A stretch of DNA of 64,000 nucleotides from Bacillota bacterium (lineage in GTDB: Bacteria > Bacillota > Bacilli > Paenibacillales > Paenibacillaceae): contig JAEWPC010000049.1 of NCBI GenBank assembly GCA_023460795.1, positions 62,001 to 126,000 of the forward strand. Reading direction: 5' to 3'. A model generated the notes under the pieces. That model saw nothing but the letters and a program-made list of their open reading frames with translations, was not told the origin of the DNA and ran no database searches. The translations under genes and the position numbers were made by a program. Of this stretch, positions 7,921-16,244 are shown in pieces; positions within the stretch are counted from its first letter, which is position 1, and each line of letters begins with the position of its first letter.

Positions 7921-10233
7921 ATGCGTCCGCTCAGCTTTCTGACCAAGATGACCGTGTTCGGTTTTCTGCTAAGCACGGTGCCCGTGCTGTTCATCGGCAT
8001 TTTCTCTTACGTGACGTCCTCCGCGGAAATTCAGAAGGATGTAAATAAAAGTAAAATTCAGTTACTCGTTCAAATTAATGCCAATGTAGAGCAAATTCTG
8101 ACGACTGTCAATCATACGTTAAACCAGGTCATCAACTCGAACGTGCTGAAGAAGGCGATGAATAACTCGTTAAGTGTAAGCGACTTCGCGCTGTACGACG
8201 ACATTCGGAACGAGCTTCTTCACATGCAATCGTTCGATACGAAGCTGGAGGACGTCGTCTTGATTAACCGCCGTAACAACTGGATGATCAAAAATTCGGG
8301 ACTATACCGGTTCGATCAATATCCCTATTACGCGCAGCTGGACGACCTCATCAAGGGGCAGGCGCAAACCGGATGGGCGCTGCATCCTTCCAGCTGGTTC
8401 TATAGCGAGGAGAGCGCGGGCAGCGCGGCGTGCGGCTACAGCATCAGCCTGAACAAGAAGCTGCCGGTGACCGACGTCAATCCATACGGACTAATCATTG
8501 CGAATATTCCGACTTGCAGCTTGCAGGAATTGCTGCGGTACGATTCGGATCAGCCGGACAACACGCTCATTCTCGACGATAAGCTGCGTATTCTCGTCCA
8601 TCCCGATCCGGCGATGATCGGCCGGCCCGTCTCCGCGATCGGCCTCGACGACACCGCCGAGTTCGCCGGCAAGACGGGGCAGTTCAAGTGGACGCGCGAC
8701 GGTCGTAACGATTCCGTCGCCTATTACAAGTCGCCGTCCAACGGCTGGATTTATATGACGTACACCTCGATCGCCAGCTTGACGAAGGAATCCCGCAAGA
8801 TCGGCATCTATACGCTGTTCGTCTGCTTGTTCATGCTGCTCCTGACGATGCTGCTCGCGTGGCTCGGTTCGCGTCGCATGTATTCGCCGATTCAGCGGCT
8901 GCTGAAGCAGATGGACGTCCGGTTCTCCGACGTGAAGCAGAAGCGGACGAACGAATTCCAAGCGATCGGCGAGCAAGTCCATGAGCTGTTCCAGTCGAAG
9001 TCGAAGCTGGAGACCGAGGTGCATCAGCAATTGAAGCTCGTGCGCGCCTCGTTCCTCACCCGGGCGTTCCAAGGGAACGTCGGAGGCGCCGACCTTCGGG
9101 AGCAGCTCGAGCGGTTCGGATATACCGAGCAGCTTCAGGCTTGGACCACGATGGCGGTCGTTACGCTTCAGATCGATTCGCTGGAAGAGACGAGATACGA
9201 TAAGCGGGACATGGAGCTGCTGCTGTTCGCCGTCCACAATATGATCGAGGAGCTCGTGCCGCCAAGCTCCCGTCTGGCTCCCGTCATTATCGATCATACG
9301 GTCGTCACGCTGCTCGGGAGCGCAACGCCTGCGACCGGCGAGGACGAGTTCATGGGCGGGCTGTTCGAGACGACCGATCATTTGCAGCGGCAAATCCAAA
9401 GCTTCCTGGGCTTGAAGGTAAGCATCGGCATCAGCCTGCCGTTCCCGTCCGTTCAACAGCTGTCGGCCGCCTATCATGAAGGGCTCGACGCGCTTAAGCA
9501 TCGAATTAAGCTAGGCGAGGGCATCATCGTTCAATACGAGAACGCGAACTCCGGCAAATTTTATCTGAACATGAATTATCCGAACCATCTGGAGAACGAG
9601 CTGATCGACGCGATTAAGCTGGCGGACAAGGACAAGGCGAAGCAACTGCTGCGTTCGTTCTTGGGGCCGGTATTCTCGGTCGAGCTGTCCCCGCAGGAGT
9701 ATCACGTTCCGGTCATGCGGCTGCTGAATAGCTTGCTCGTCGTCATTCAGGAGTCCGGCATCAGCTTGAATCAGATACGCATGGCCAAGGGATCGTTGTT
9801 CGAAGACTTGCTCGATCTGAGCACGGTGCCGGAGATCGAGGATTGGTTCTGGACGAGCGTCATTCATCCGGTGATCCGGATTTTCCGCGACCGCCAAGAA
9901 GCGCAGTACCACAACATCTCGGAGAAAATCATCGACTTGGTGCACCGATTCTACGATACCGACCTCACCTTGGAGGATTGCGCCTCGCGGTTGAATTACA
10001 ACGCGAATTACTTGAGCAGCGTTTTCCGTAAGGAGACGAACAGCTCGTTCAGCGAATACTTGACGAAATATCGCTTTAACATGGCGAAGAAGTGGCTGTC
10101 CGAGACCGACGTGACGATCAAAGATATCGCGACGCGGCTGCGATACAACAATCCGCAGAACTTCATTCGCTCGTTCCGCAAGGAGGAAGGCATGACGCCC
10201 GGACAGTTCCGGGAGAGGAATGGGAAGAAGTAG
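7921..10233 (+). CDS. Membrane-bound AraC-family regulator (YesS/YtdP-like)
   Basis: 770 aa. Layout: membrane segment at about residues 10-34, an extracellular sensor of dCache type (about 35-290), a second membrane segment (about 297-318), a cytoplasmic linker with a helical stretch, and a C-terminal double helix-turn-helix AraC domain (about 670-766). The start at ATG 7921 has AAGGTG upstream; a frame opening at 7858 lacks a site. Such proteins sense an oligosaccharide or the sugar-loaded binding protein outside and activate the linked transport operon. It is divergent from the second lipoprotein and next to the GH105/permease operon, so it very likely controls both. Confidence 0.88.
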   Translation: MRPLSFLTKMTVFGFLLSTVPVLFIGIFSYVTSSAEIQKDVNKSKIQLLVQINANVEQILTTVNHTLNQVINSNVLKKAMNNSLSVSDFALYDDIRNELLHMQSFDTKLEDVVLINRRNNWMIKNSGLYRFDQYPYYAQLDDLIKGQAQTGWALHPSSWFYSEESAGSAACGYSISLNKKLPVTDVNPYGLIIANIPTCSLQELLRYDSDQPDNTLILDDKLRILVHPDPAMIGRPVSAIGLDDTAEFAGKTGQFKWTRDGRNDSVAYYKSPSNGWIYMTYTSIASLTKESRKIGIYTLFVCLFMLLLTMLLAWLGSRRMYSPIQRLLKQMDVRFSDVKQKRTNEFQAIGEQVHELFQSKSKLETEVHQQLKLVRASFLTRAFQGNVGGADLREQLERFGYTEQLQAWTTMAVVTLQIDSLEETRYDKRDMELLLFAVHNMIEELVPPSSRLAPVIIDHTVVTLLGSATPATGEDEFMGGLFETTDHLQRQIQSFLGLKVSIGISLPFPSVQQLSAAYHEGLDALKHRIKLGEGIIVQYENANSGKFYLNMNYPNHLENELIDAIKLADKDKAKQLLRSFLGPVFSVELSPQEYHVPVMRLLNSLLVVIQESGISLNQIRMAKGSLFEDLLDLSTVPEIEDWFWTSVIHPVIRIFRDRQEAQYHNISEKIIDLVHRFYDTDLTLEDCASRLNYNANYLSSVFRKETNSSFSEYLTKYRFNMAKKWLSETDVTIKDIATRLRYNNPQNFIRSFRKEEGMTPGQFRERNGKK

Positions 10234-10250
10234 CCGTCGCATGACGAACA

Positions 10251-10303
10251 AACCCCCGATTGAACTCGGCTTTGCGGCGAGTTCTTGATCGGGGGTTGTT
10301 GTT
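10251..10303. terminator. Bidirectional terminator between AraC gene and hflX
   Basis: AACCCCCGAT + GAACTCG (10251-10268) pairs with CGAGTTC + ATCGGGGGTT (10278-10297) with small bulges. It serves the convergent AraC-family gene and hflX. Confidence 0.85.
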
Positions 10304-10315
10304 TATTCCGCTATT

Positions 10316-11587
10316 CTACAAGGTGACGAATTCGGCGGCGTACTTGTCGTAGTCCGCGATCCGGCACGTGAGCTTGAGCCGCGTACCTTGTTCTTCGTGA
10401 GTCTGTTCCTCTACGCTCGCATGCTCGTTGAAGTAGGAGACGAGCTTCCCTTGCGAGTAGGGGATCAGGATTTCGCAAGACATGTAGTCGCGGAAGATCC
10501 GCTCGCCGATCATCCGGGTAAGCTCCTCCAAGCCTGCGCCTTCGCGGGCGGAGAGGGTGATGCTGTCATCCTTGACTCGAGGATAGGCGATCCCTGCCAA
10601 GTCGGCTTTGTTGTACACGCGTAGGATCGGTACTTCGCCGGCTCCAAGCTCTTGGAGCGTCTCGCGGGTCACTACGATTTGTCTCTCGTGTTCGGGGTCG
10701 GACACATCGACGACATGCAGCAGAAGATCGGCATCGGCGACTTCCTCAAGCGTGGAACGGAACGCTTTGACGAGATGGTGCGGCAGCTGGCTGACGAAGC
10801 CGACGGTATCGGCGAGCAAGAAAGAACGGCGATCGGGAAGCTCAATGCCGCGGACGGAAGTCTCGAGCGTCGCGAAAAGCATGTTTTTCTCGAACACCTC
10901 TTTGTCCGTTCCGGAGCCGTAGCGTCTTAGCATCGCATTCATCAGGCTCGACTTGCCGGCGTTCGTGTAACCGACGAGACAGACGACAGGCACTTCGTTC
11001 TTTTGCCGTTGCCCGCGCTGGACGTGACGGCGGGACACGAGCTTCTCGAGATCCGCTTGCAAGGCCGCGATCCGATCCAGGGCTCTGCGGCGATCGAGCT
11101 CGAGCTTCGTCTCGCCGGAGCCTCTGTTCTTGAGGCCGGCTCCGCCGTTGCCGCCTTGCCGGCCGAGCGATTCTCGCAAGCCGACCAGGCGCGGCAGCAT
11201 GTATTGCAGGCGGGCGACCTCTACCTGGAGCTTGGCTTCCCGCGTCTGAGCGCGCTGCGCGAAGATGTCCAGGATCAGGATCGTGCGATCGACGACACGA
11301 GTATGGAGCTCCGCTTCCAGGTTGCGAATTTGAGACGGCGTCAGCTCGTCGTTGAATATCGCGATTTCGGCGCCCGCCGACTGCAATAGGGCTGCTAGCT
11401 CCTTGATTTTCCCGCTGCCCATGTAGAGCGAGGGATTCACACGATCTGCCTTCTGTTCGATCCGGCCGACGACCTCGATGCCGCAAGCGTCGGCAAGCTG
11501 GCTAAGCTCCTCCATCGCGCTGGCGAAATGGGGCTTGCCGGGCAGCTGCACGCCGACGAGCACGGCTTTATGATTCGGTTGTTCCAT
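10316..11587 (-). CDS. hflX: Ribosome-splitting GTPase HflX
   Basis: 423 aa from ATG 11587, which has AGGAGG upstream; the frame extends 30 codons further without support and would cover the leader terminator. HflX binds ribosomes, splits stalled or hibernating 70S particles and hydrolyses GTP. An N-terminal HflX domain (about 1-190) with a Gly-rich linker around GGNGGAGLKNRGSGETK precedes the G domain: GYTNAGKSSL (G1), DTVGFV (G3), YNKAD (G4). A leader with an intrinsic terminator lies between the promoter and the start, pointing to attenuation. Confidence 0.95.
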   Translation of the reverse strand: MEQPNHKAVLVGVQLPGKPHFASAMEELSQLADACGIEVVGRIEQKADRVNPSLYMGSGKIKELAALLQSAGAEIAIFNDELTPSQIRNLEAELHTRVVDRTILILDIFAQRAQTREAKLQVEVARLQYMLPRLVGLRESLGRQGGNGGAGLKNRGSGETKLELDRRRALDRIAALQADLEKLVSRRHVQRGQRQKNEVPVVCLVGYTNAGKSSLMNAMLRRYGSGTDKEVFEKNMLFATLETSVRGIELPDRRSFLLADTVGFVSQLPHHLVKAFRSTLEEVADADLLLHVVDVSDPEHERQIVVTRETLQELGAGEVPILRVYNKADLAGIAYPRVKDDSITLSAREGAGLEELTRMIGERIFRDYMSCEILIPYSQGKLVSYFNEHASVEEQTHEEQGTRLKLTCRIADYDKYAAEFVTL

Positions 11588-11623
11588 AGGGTTATTCCTC
11601 CTAGAATTCGATTCGGACGCAAC

Positions 11624-11649
11624 AAAAAACACAGGCATCTCTGCCTGTG
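11624..11649 (-). terminator. Leader terminator upstream of hflX
   Basis: On the minus strand CACAGGCA, loop GAGA, TGCCTGTG is followed by TTTTTT. It ends 36 nt before the hflX start and inside its transcript, so hflX is made only if polymerase reads through. Confidence 0.85.
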
Positions 11650-11937
11650 CGGACGTTCGATAGAGGACGGGGAACAAGCGCCGATTCGGGAACGCTCGGC
11701 GGCTTGCGCGATCGCGCCTAGCCTAGCCTATAGCGAATAGCATTCGGGTTCCAAGGTACGCCGGGAATCCCTCCTGTTCCGAGCAGGAGACAGCCATTCG
11801 CGAACTTATAGGTTTCGATGGGCAGACCTATCCTGAGTCCTCCGCGCACAGGCAGAGCTTTCGGGGCTTAACGATTAGCCGCGCAAAGATCTAACTCGGA
11901 TAGAATCTATGATACGAAACCCTCCATTCCTAAAAGT
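11630..11937 (-). ncRNA. Structured hflX leader RNA, probable attenuator (or a separate small RNA)
   Basis: About 300 nt from the start site predicted by the promoter at 11944 to the terminator. The RNA segment from 11857 to 11845 is perfectly complementary (13 nt) to the segment from 11651 to 11639, which includes the first arm of the terminator; the two pairings exclude each other. Inside the long closing stem a second GAGGAC/GTCCTC stem, a CCTATA...TATAGG + GCGAAT...ATTCGC stem, and a CGCCGA/TCGGCG hairpin can be drawn. No large ORF starts with a good site in it. Family not recognised; it has a passing resemblance to 6S RNA elements but the central part is too short. Confidence 0.55.
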
Positions 11938-11943
11938 AGCCTG

Positions 11944-11973
11944 ATTGTAGCATAGATTGGGGCGAATCGCCAC
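11944..11973 (-). promoter_or_regulatory. Promoter of the hflX leader
   Basis: On the minus strand an extended -10, TGCTACAAT (TACAAT at 11944-11949), with only a weak -35 17 bp upstream. Transcription would start near 11937. Confidence 0.5.
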
Positions 11974-12052
11974 TATGATCGGCCCATACGTAATCAGGGC
12001 TGGACAATAGTATATGAAGTAGGAAATACGTCCATTATTAACGGAAGGGTGA

Positions 12053-12763
12053 ATGGCATTGAGCGGACAGGACGTGGTAAGGCAGACGCTGGAGGGCAAC
12101 TCCAATATCGTCGAAGTAGAAGTGGAATACCGCAAAGGAAAAAAAGACAAATTCGATTTGTTGCCGGGCAACTCCGCTAGCCGCCAAGCGCAGATCGATC
12201 GGCTGCTCGATAGGGTGAGATGGGAGAAGGTCGAGGAGGTCGAGATCGAATACGTCGACGGGTATAAGGGGGAGATCGATCTAGAGGCTAAGCCGGAAGC
12301 CAAAGATCAATCGGAATCCGAGTCGACGCCGGAAGAAGCAACGGAAGCGGTTGCCGTCGAAGCCGCGGAACCGACCGAGGAAGCGGAGGAGGAAGAGGCT
12401 CAGACGCCGAGCGAAGAGGAGACGGTGGCCGAGACGCACAGCACGGAAGCTCCGGCCGCCGAGAGCGACCCGGTAGAGGTTACGTCGGCTTCCGCCGAGA
12501 CCGTGCCTCCTGCAACGGCGTTCGCGGCCGAGACGGTCGAAGCTCCTGCCGTTGCTCCGACCGATCCTCCGCCAATGCCCGCCATCGCGCCCAGACGCCG
12601 CGTTCGCCGTAGGCAAGGGATTAGGAAACCGCGCGTGCGGCGGAACAGCCGGACACGCGGCGCGAGAAGGCGCTCGAATGCGGTAACCGCTCGCACGAAA
12701 GCCGGAAGAACAACGAAAAGAAGAAGATCCGGGAACCGCTCGAAACCGCTATTGTTCCTATAA
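12053..12763 (+). CDS. Hypothetical protein with acidic middle and Arg-rich tail
   Basis: 236 aa, not recognised. Three parts are visible: an N-terminal ~75 residues with two similar beta-hairpin-like units (EVEVEYRKGKKDKFDL and EVEIEYVDGYKGEIDL); a low-complexity Glu/Ala/Thr/Pro middle (about 80-180); and a very basic tail (about 181-236) beginning PRRRVRRRQG with about 20 Arg. No signal peptide or membrane segment. The tail resembles DNA- or RNA-binding tails of nucleoid proteins, so nucleic-acid binding is possible but unproven. GGAAGGG lies just before ATG 12053. Transcribed away from the hflX leader. Confidence 0.75.
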   Translation: MALSGQDVVRQTLEGNSNIVEVEVEYRKGKKDKFDLLPGNSASRQAQIDRLLDRVRWEKVEEVEIEYVDGYKGEIDLEAKPEAKDQSESESTPEEATEAVAVEAAEPTEEAEEEEAQTPSEEETVAETHSTEAPAAESDPVEVTSASAETVPPATAFAAETVEAPAVAPTDPPPMPAIAPRRRVRRRQGIRKPRVRRNSRTRGARRRSNAVTARTKAGRTTKRRRSGNRSKPLLFL

Positions 12764-12842
12764 TCGAATATGTTGGGCGCGCCGCGACACAGGCTTCAAC
12801 CTGCGAAACGGCGCGCTTTCGAATGGTTGAGGCATTTGGAGG

Positions 12843-12896
12843 TTGACATGAAACCAAAAGGTTTCCTATAATGAGGTTATGAAACCTTTTGGTTTC
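12843..12896 (+). promoter_or_regulatory. Promoter with twin 16-bp operators for the ArsR/AHSA1 operon
   Basis: TTGACA (12843-12848), 18-bp spacer, TATAAT (12867-12872). A perfect palindrome GAAACCAAAAGGTTTC fills the spacer (12850-12865) and a second, GAAACCTTTTGGTTTC, covers the start region (12881-12896), 31 bp apart. Repressor bound here would block polymerase. The last gene of the operon encodes an ArsR repressor, so autoregulation is likely. Confidence 0.85.
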
Positions 12897-12962
12897 GCAT
12901 TAACGAAGAAGGTAACGCAAGCTGAGTCTACGCAACGAACCTACAATGAGGAGGAACAAGAT

Positions 12963-13385
12963 ATGAGCAACGCTGCGGGCGCCTTGCCTGATATTCGCCA
13001 AACGGTCACGATCAGAAAGCCGATTCAGAAAGTATGGAACGCGGTATCGACGGCGGAAGGAGTGGCCGCTTGGTTTATGCCGAACAACCTCGAGCCGAAG
13101 GTAGGCTTCGAGTTCCAGATCGACGGCGGACCATGGGGCAAGTCGAAATGCAAAGTAACGGTCGTTGAGCCGCCGTACAAGCTCTCTTTCACCTGGGGCA
13201 AAGACTGGACGTTGACTTTCGAACTGGTCGATCGAGGGGACGAGACGGAGTTTACGCTCATCCATTCCGGATGGTCCGTTGGGGGCGCGACGGAGTTCGG
13301 ACAGCCGCACGAGGTCGTGCGCGAGACGATGAACGGCGGATGGGCAGGCATCGTCAAGAAGCTGGCCACAACGCTCGAGGCTTAA
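12963..13385 (+). CDS. SRPBCC (AHSA1-type) protein
   Basis: 140 aa from ATG 12963, with GAGGAGG about ten bases upstream. The START/Bet v 1-like fold of the AHSA1 branch is shown by the opening IRKPIQKVWNAVSTAEGVAAWFM, the central KVTVVEPPYKLSFTW and the closing GGWAGIVKKLATTLE helix. These small proteins bind a hydrophobic ligand; the ligand is usually unknown. It is co-transcribed with an ArsR regulator one base downstream, a very common pairing in Bacillota. Confidence 0.87.
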   Translation: MSNAAGALPDIRQTVTIRKPIQKVWNAVSTAEGVAAWFMPNNLEPKVGFEFQIDGGPWGKSKCKVTVVEPPYKLSFTWGKDWTLTFELVDRGDETEFTLIHSGWSVGGATEFGQPHEVVRETMNGGWAGIVKKLATTLEA

Positions 13386-13386
13386 T

Positions 13387-13725
13387 ATGGCCGGGGCGGC
13401 AGAACCGAAGCATGACGTGTTCCAGGCAATAGCCGATCCGACTCGCAGGCGCCTGCTTCGTTTGCTGGACGGAGGCGAGCAACCCGTGACCGCGCTCAGC
13501 GGCCATTTTCCGATCAGCCGGACGGCCGTCTCGAAGCATCTGCGCATTCTGCAGGACGCGGGGCTCGTTCACGAACGCAAAGTCGGCCGCGAGACGAGGT
13601 ATCGGTTGGACGCCGAACCGTTGCTCGAGCTGAAGCGGTGGCTGGCCTATTACGAACGCTACTGGGAGAACAAGCTCGGCGCGCTGAAGCGATTCGTGGA
13701 AGCGGAAGACGAGGCGGCGGAATGA
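13387..13725 (+). CDS. ArsR-family repressor
   Basis: 112 aa. Winged helix-turn-helix in the usual order: ADPTRRRLLRLLDGG, then recognition helix ISRTAVSKHLRIL, then the wing with the KVGRETRYRLDAEPL stretch. No metal-binding Cys pair is present, as in the SdpR-like branch that pairs with AHSA1 proteins. Starts one base after the AHSA1 stop, with no strong own site, so translation is probably coupled. It is the likely ligand of the two palindromes at 12850-12896. Confidence 0.9.
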   Translation: MAGAAEPKHDVFQAIADPTRRRLLRLLDGGEQPVTALSGHFPISRTAVSKHLRILQDAGLVHERKVGRETRYRLDAEPLLELKRWLAYYERYWENKLGALKRFVEAEDEAAE

Positions 13726-13741
13726 CGAATGGGTTAAAGCA

Positions 13742-13775
13742 AAAGGGAAGGCCCCAGGCTGGGACCTTCCCTTTA
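13742..13775. terminator. Bidirectional terminator
   Basis: AAAGGGAAGG (13742-13751) pairs with CCTTCCCTTT (13765-13774), with inner CCCC/GGGA pairing. It separates the ArsR operon from the convergent iron-binding lipoprotein. Confidence 0.85.
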
Positions 13776-13791
13776 TGACGTTGCTCGCGTC

Positions 13792-14775
13792 TTATTTGAT
13801 GATTTTCACGAGATCCTCGAGCATCCATTCCATCGCTGCCGTGCTGTAATCGTTCCAGCGAGGGCTCTCGACGAGGTACACTTGATCGTTCTTAACGGCC
13901 GGGATGTTCTTCCAAGCCGATGCTTTCAGCGTGTTGTACGTATCGATGTCCGCTTGGCCGTCGACGAGGATGAACAATTTGTCCGCGTCGGAGACGTAAT
14001 CGACGACCGCTTCTTCCGAAATCTCGGTCGTAGAAGTCACTTTGCTCTCCGCTTCCGTCGGTGCGAAGCCGATGTCCTTGAACAGCGGAGAGAATACGCC
14101 GGTTGCGTGCTGATAAATTTTCTTGCTCCAGAACTGAATGACGACGGCTTTCTGGCCTTCGAGGTTGAACGACTTCAATTGCTCTTTCGCTTGCGCGGCC
14201 TTCTCGCTGTATTGCGCGAGCCATGATTGCTCTTCGGCCTCTTTGCCGAGCCATTCCGCCAGAATATGCAAGTGTTCGAGCGGCAGAAGACCCCATTTGG
14301 TCGCGATCGTCGGAGCGATCTTCGACAAGCCTTCAAGCTCTTCCGGCTTGAAGTAGCTAGGGATAATGATGAGGTCCGGTTTCAGAGCGAGCACTTTCTC
14401 GAGGTCAGCCGTGTCTTGGCCGACGTTCTCGACGCCGTCCGTTCTGTCAGGGCCGTATTTATCCAAGTAGTAACCGATCGTGCCGACTGGCTTAATGCCC
14501 AGGGACGTTACTTCTCCGTAGTTGCCAAGCACGATAATGCGCTCAGGGTTCGTCGGGATTTCGACTTCGCGGTCCAAGCCGTCCTTGATCGTCTTCGTCG
14601 TCGCGGCAGGCTCTTCGGAGGCGGAATTCGCCGGGGAGCTGCTGCCAGATGCGGCAGGTTCGCTGGCAGCCGGGCTGGACGCGTTGCCGTTATTGTCGTT
14701 GTTCCCGCAAGCGGCGGTGAATACCGCCAGCATGACGGCAACCAGAGCAAGCAGGGTAAGTTTCGTAGTCTTCAA
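13792..14775 (-). CDS. Iron-siderophore ABC substrate-binding lipoprotein (FeuA/YclQ class)
   Basis: 327 aa. Starts at TTG 14775 with GGAGAG seven bases upstream. Signal peptide and lipobox FTAAC (Cys 23), then a Ser/Ala/Pro tether. The class III binding fold is shown by IKDGLDREVEIPTNPERIIVL near residue 63-83, DLEKVLALKPDLIIIP, and the C-terminal SPRWNDYSTAAMEWMLEDL. It would hand ferric siderophore to a FecCD-type permease, but none is encoded next to it, so it is an orphan receptor. A Fur box upstream supports iron control. Confidence 0.88.
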   Translation of the reverse strand: MKTTKLTLLALVAVMLAVFTAACGNNDNNGNASSPAASEPAASGSSSPANSASEEPAATTKTIKDGLDREVEIPTNPERIIVLGNYGEVTSLGIKPVGTIGYYLDKYGPDRTDGVENVGQDTADLEKVLALKPDLIIIPSYFKPEELEGLSKIAPTIATKWGLLPLEHLHILAEWLGKEAEEQSWLAQYSEKAAQAKEQLKSFNLEGQKAVVIQFWSKKIYQHATGVFSPLFKDIGFAPTEAESKVTSTTEISEEAVVDYVSDADKLFILVDGQADIDTYNTLKASAWKNIPAVKNDQVYLVESPRWNDYSTAAMEWMLEDLVKIIK

Positions 14776-14823
14776 TGTAGGTCTCTCCTTTAAGTATCTC
14801 TCTCTTTGACAGCCGTCCCCACT

Positions 14824-14838
14824 TGAGAACGATTATCA
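14824..14838 (-). promoter_or_regulatory. Fur box
   Basis: TGAGAACGATTATCA matches the Bacillus 7-1-7 Fur box TGATAATnATTATCA at 12 of 14 fixed positions and lies 50 bp upstream of the iron lipoprotein start. Confidence 0.75.
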
Positions 14839-14979
14839 ATATCACGATGTTCATTCTAGCGGATGTTCGCACAGATTTCAAATACTATTTTTGAACGATA
14901 TGTTATGATCACGATACCGGAAGCCGACGCTACAAGCAGGAACGGTTAAGATAATGAGGAACGGACGGGTGGAACGCGA

Positions 14980-15612
14980 ATGGCGCTTACGGATATCATC
15001 TCCGACCTGAATGAGGACAAGCTCGAGCAGCTGCTGGAGCAGTACCGCGCATTAGGACCGCTGCCGGGCATAGCCTTGACGTTCTTAAAGTCGTTCATTC
15101 CTCCGCTCCCGACGATCGTGATTATAGGCGTCAACGCAACCGTGTACGGGCTATGGCTCGGGTTCCTCTACTCGTGGATCGGAATCGTGACCGGGTGCAT
15201 GGCGACGTTCCTTATCGTACGCCGAATCGCGGGACATCCTTACATCGAGCGTTGGTCGCGCAAACCGAGAGTGCAATCGAGCCTGCAGTGGGTGCGCAAA
15301 AACGCGTTCAGCTATGTTTTCCTGCTTAGTCTGTTCCCCGTAGGACCGTTCGTCGTCATTAATATGGCGGCGGCCGTCGCGCGAATGCGGCTAAGGTCGT
15401 TCTTCATCGCGATCGTGTTCGGCAAGGCGATCATGGTGATGTCGGTATCGATCGTCGGCCATGATTTAACGAGATTCATCCGGCATCCGGCGGAGCTGCT
15501 ATACGTCGTCGCATTCGTCGGGATTTCGCTATGGATCAGCAAAAAAATCGAAGCGCGTTTCGCCGGGGCTGGTGACGAGTCCACTACGGCGGGCGCAAAT
15601 ATAAACAAGTAG
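14980..15612 (+). CDS. TVP38/TMEM64-type VTT-domain membrane protein
   Basis: 210 aa with about five membrane segments. The VTT (DedA-related) core spans residues 35-160: an FIPPLPTIVIIGVNATVYG entry segment, GIVTGCMATFLIVRRIAG, and the SLFPVGPFVVINMAAAVARM re-entrant region. These proteins are thought to move or scramble lipids or take part in envelope homeostasis; no substrate can be assigned here. The gene ends 13 bp before the small ORF at 15626, so the two are probably co-transcribed. Confidence 0.82.
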   Translation: MALTDIISDLNEDKLEQLLEQYRALGPLPGIALTFLKSFIPPLPTIVIIGVNATVYGLWLGFLYSWIGIVTGCMATFLIVRRIAGHPYIERWSRKPRVQSSLQWVRKNAFSYVFLLSLFPVGPFVVINMAAAVARMRLRSFFIAIVFGKAIMVMSVSIVGHDLTRFIRHPAELLYVVAFVGISLWISKKIEARFAGAGDESTTAGANINK

Positions 15613-15625
15613 GGAGACAACGCGG

Positions 15626-16093
15626 ATGCTAAGTTTCGAGCAAAAAGTGGCCATTATGAGTTCGTTCCCGGAGTTGGAGCGTAAGGACGTGTCGATGGGG
15701 CGCGTCAATTTTCATTTCGAGGGCAGCGTATTCGATAAAAAGTCGGTAGGGTACCATTTTCACAAAAACGGCAACGGATTCGTGTTCGCGGGCAGGCTGC
15801 CGGACATCGATACGGATGAACGGGGTTACGTCAATGTAAGAGACTATGGAGAGCAGGAGCTTCGCGAGCTGGTGGCTAGATCGATCCAGTCGCTGGCAGG
15901 TAGCTCCGATGCCTGGGCCGAGCCGGAAGAAGGGCAAGAGGAAGCGTGGGAGGGACCGAACGGCACGGTGCTGACGGTAAAGTACGAAGACGACATGTGG
16001 TATGTCTTCGCGGGGCTGAACTTGGACGGGGCATTCGAGACGTACGAGGAGACGAAAGAGTATTTAATCGAGGAAGGATTCGTGAAACGTTGA
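15626..16093 (+). CDS. Conserved-looking hypothetical cytoplasmic protein
   Basis: 155 aa, not recognised. Two similar alpha/beta halves seem present: an N-terminal part with KKSVGYHFHKNGNGFVFAGRLPD and a C-terminal part with TVLTVKYEDDMWYVFAGLN, both having a YxFAG strand. An acidic Glu-rich linker (about 92-112) joins them. No signal peptide or membrane helix. A site GGGAG precedes ATG 15626. Probably in one transcript with the VTT protein before it; a hairpin terminator follows at 16126. Confidence 0.75.
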   Translation: MLSFEQKVAIMSSFPELERKDVSMGRVNFHFEGSVFDKKSVGYHFHKNGNGFVFAGRLPDIDTDERGYVNVRDYGEQELRELVARSIQSLAGSSDAWAEPEEGQEEAWEGPNGTVLTVKYEDDMWYVFAGLNLDGAFETYEETKEYLIEEGFVKR

Positions 16094-16125
16094 TCGCGCG
16101 AATCCGTATATAGGGATATGACCTG

Positions 16126-16155
16126 GAGGCAACGCCATAAGGTTGTCTCTTTTTC
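16126..16155 (+). terminator. Intrinsic terminator
   Basis: GAGGCAAC (16126-16133) pairs with GTTGTCTC (16142-16149) including one G.U pair, then TTTTT. Confidence 0.7.
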
Positions 16156-16244
16156 GCATCTATGGGCATATGCTAGAATGTGGTTGAGGTTGGCCCTGTT
16201 ATCACTAGCATTCAAACTATTATGAGCTATGGGGAGAGAATGCA

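Noticed and set aside
8491..9501. 336-codon minus-strand frame inside the AraC regulator gene
   Set aside because: Antisense shadow with biased composition and no recognisable domain.
11630..11937. Firm call of 6S RNA, T-box, cobalamin, lysine or SAM riboswitch in the hflX leader
   Set aside because: The sequence signatures of those classes are missing; only some stems recall 6S RNA and the region between them is too short.
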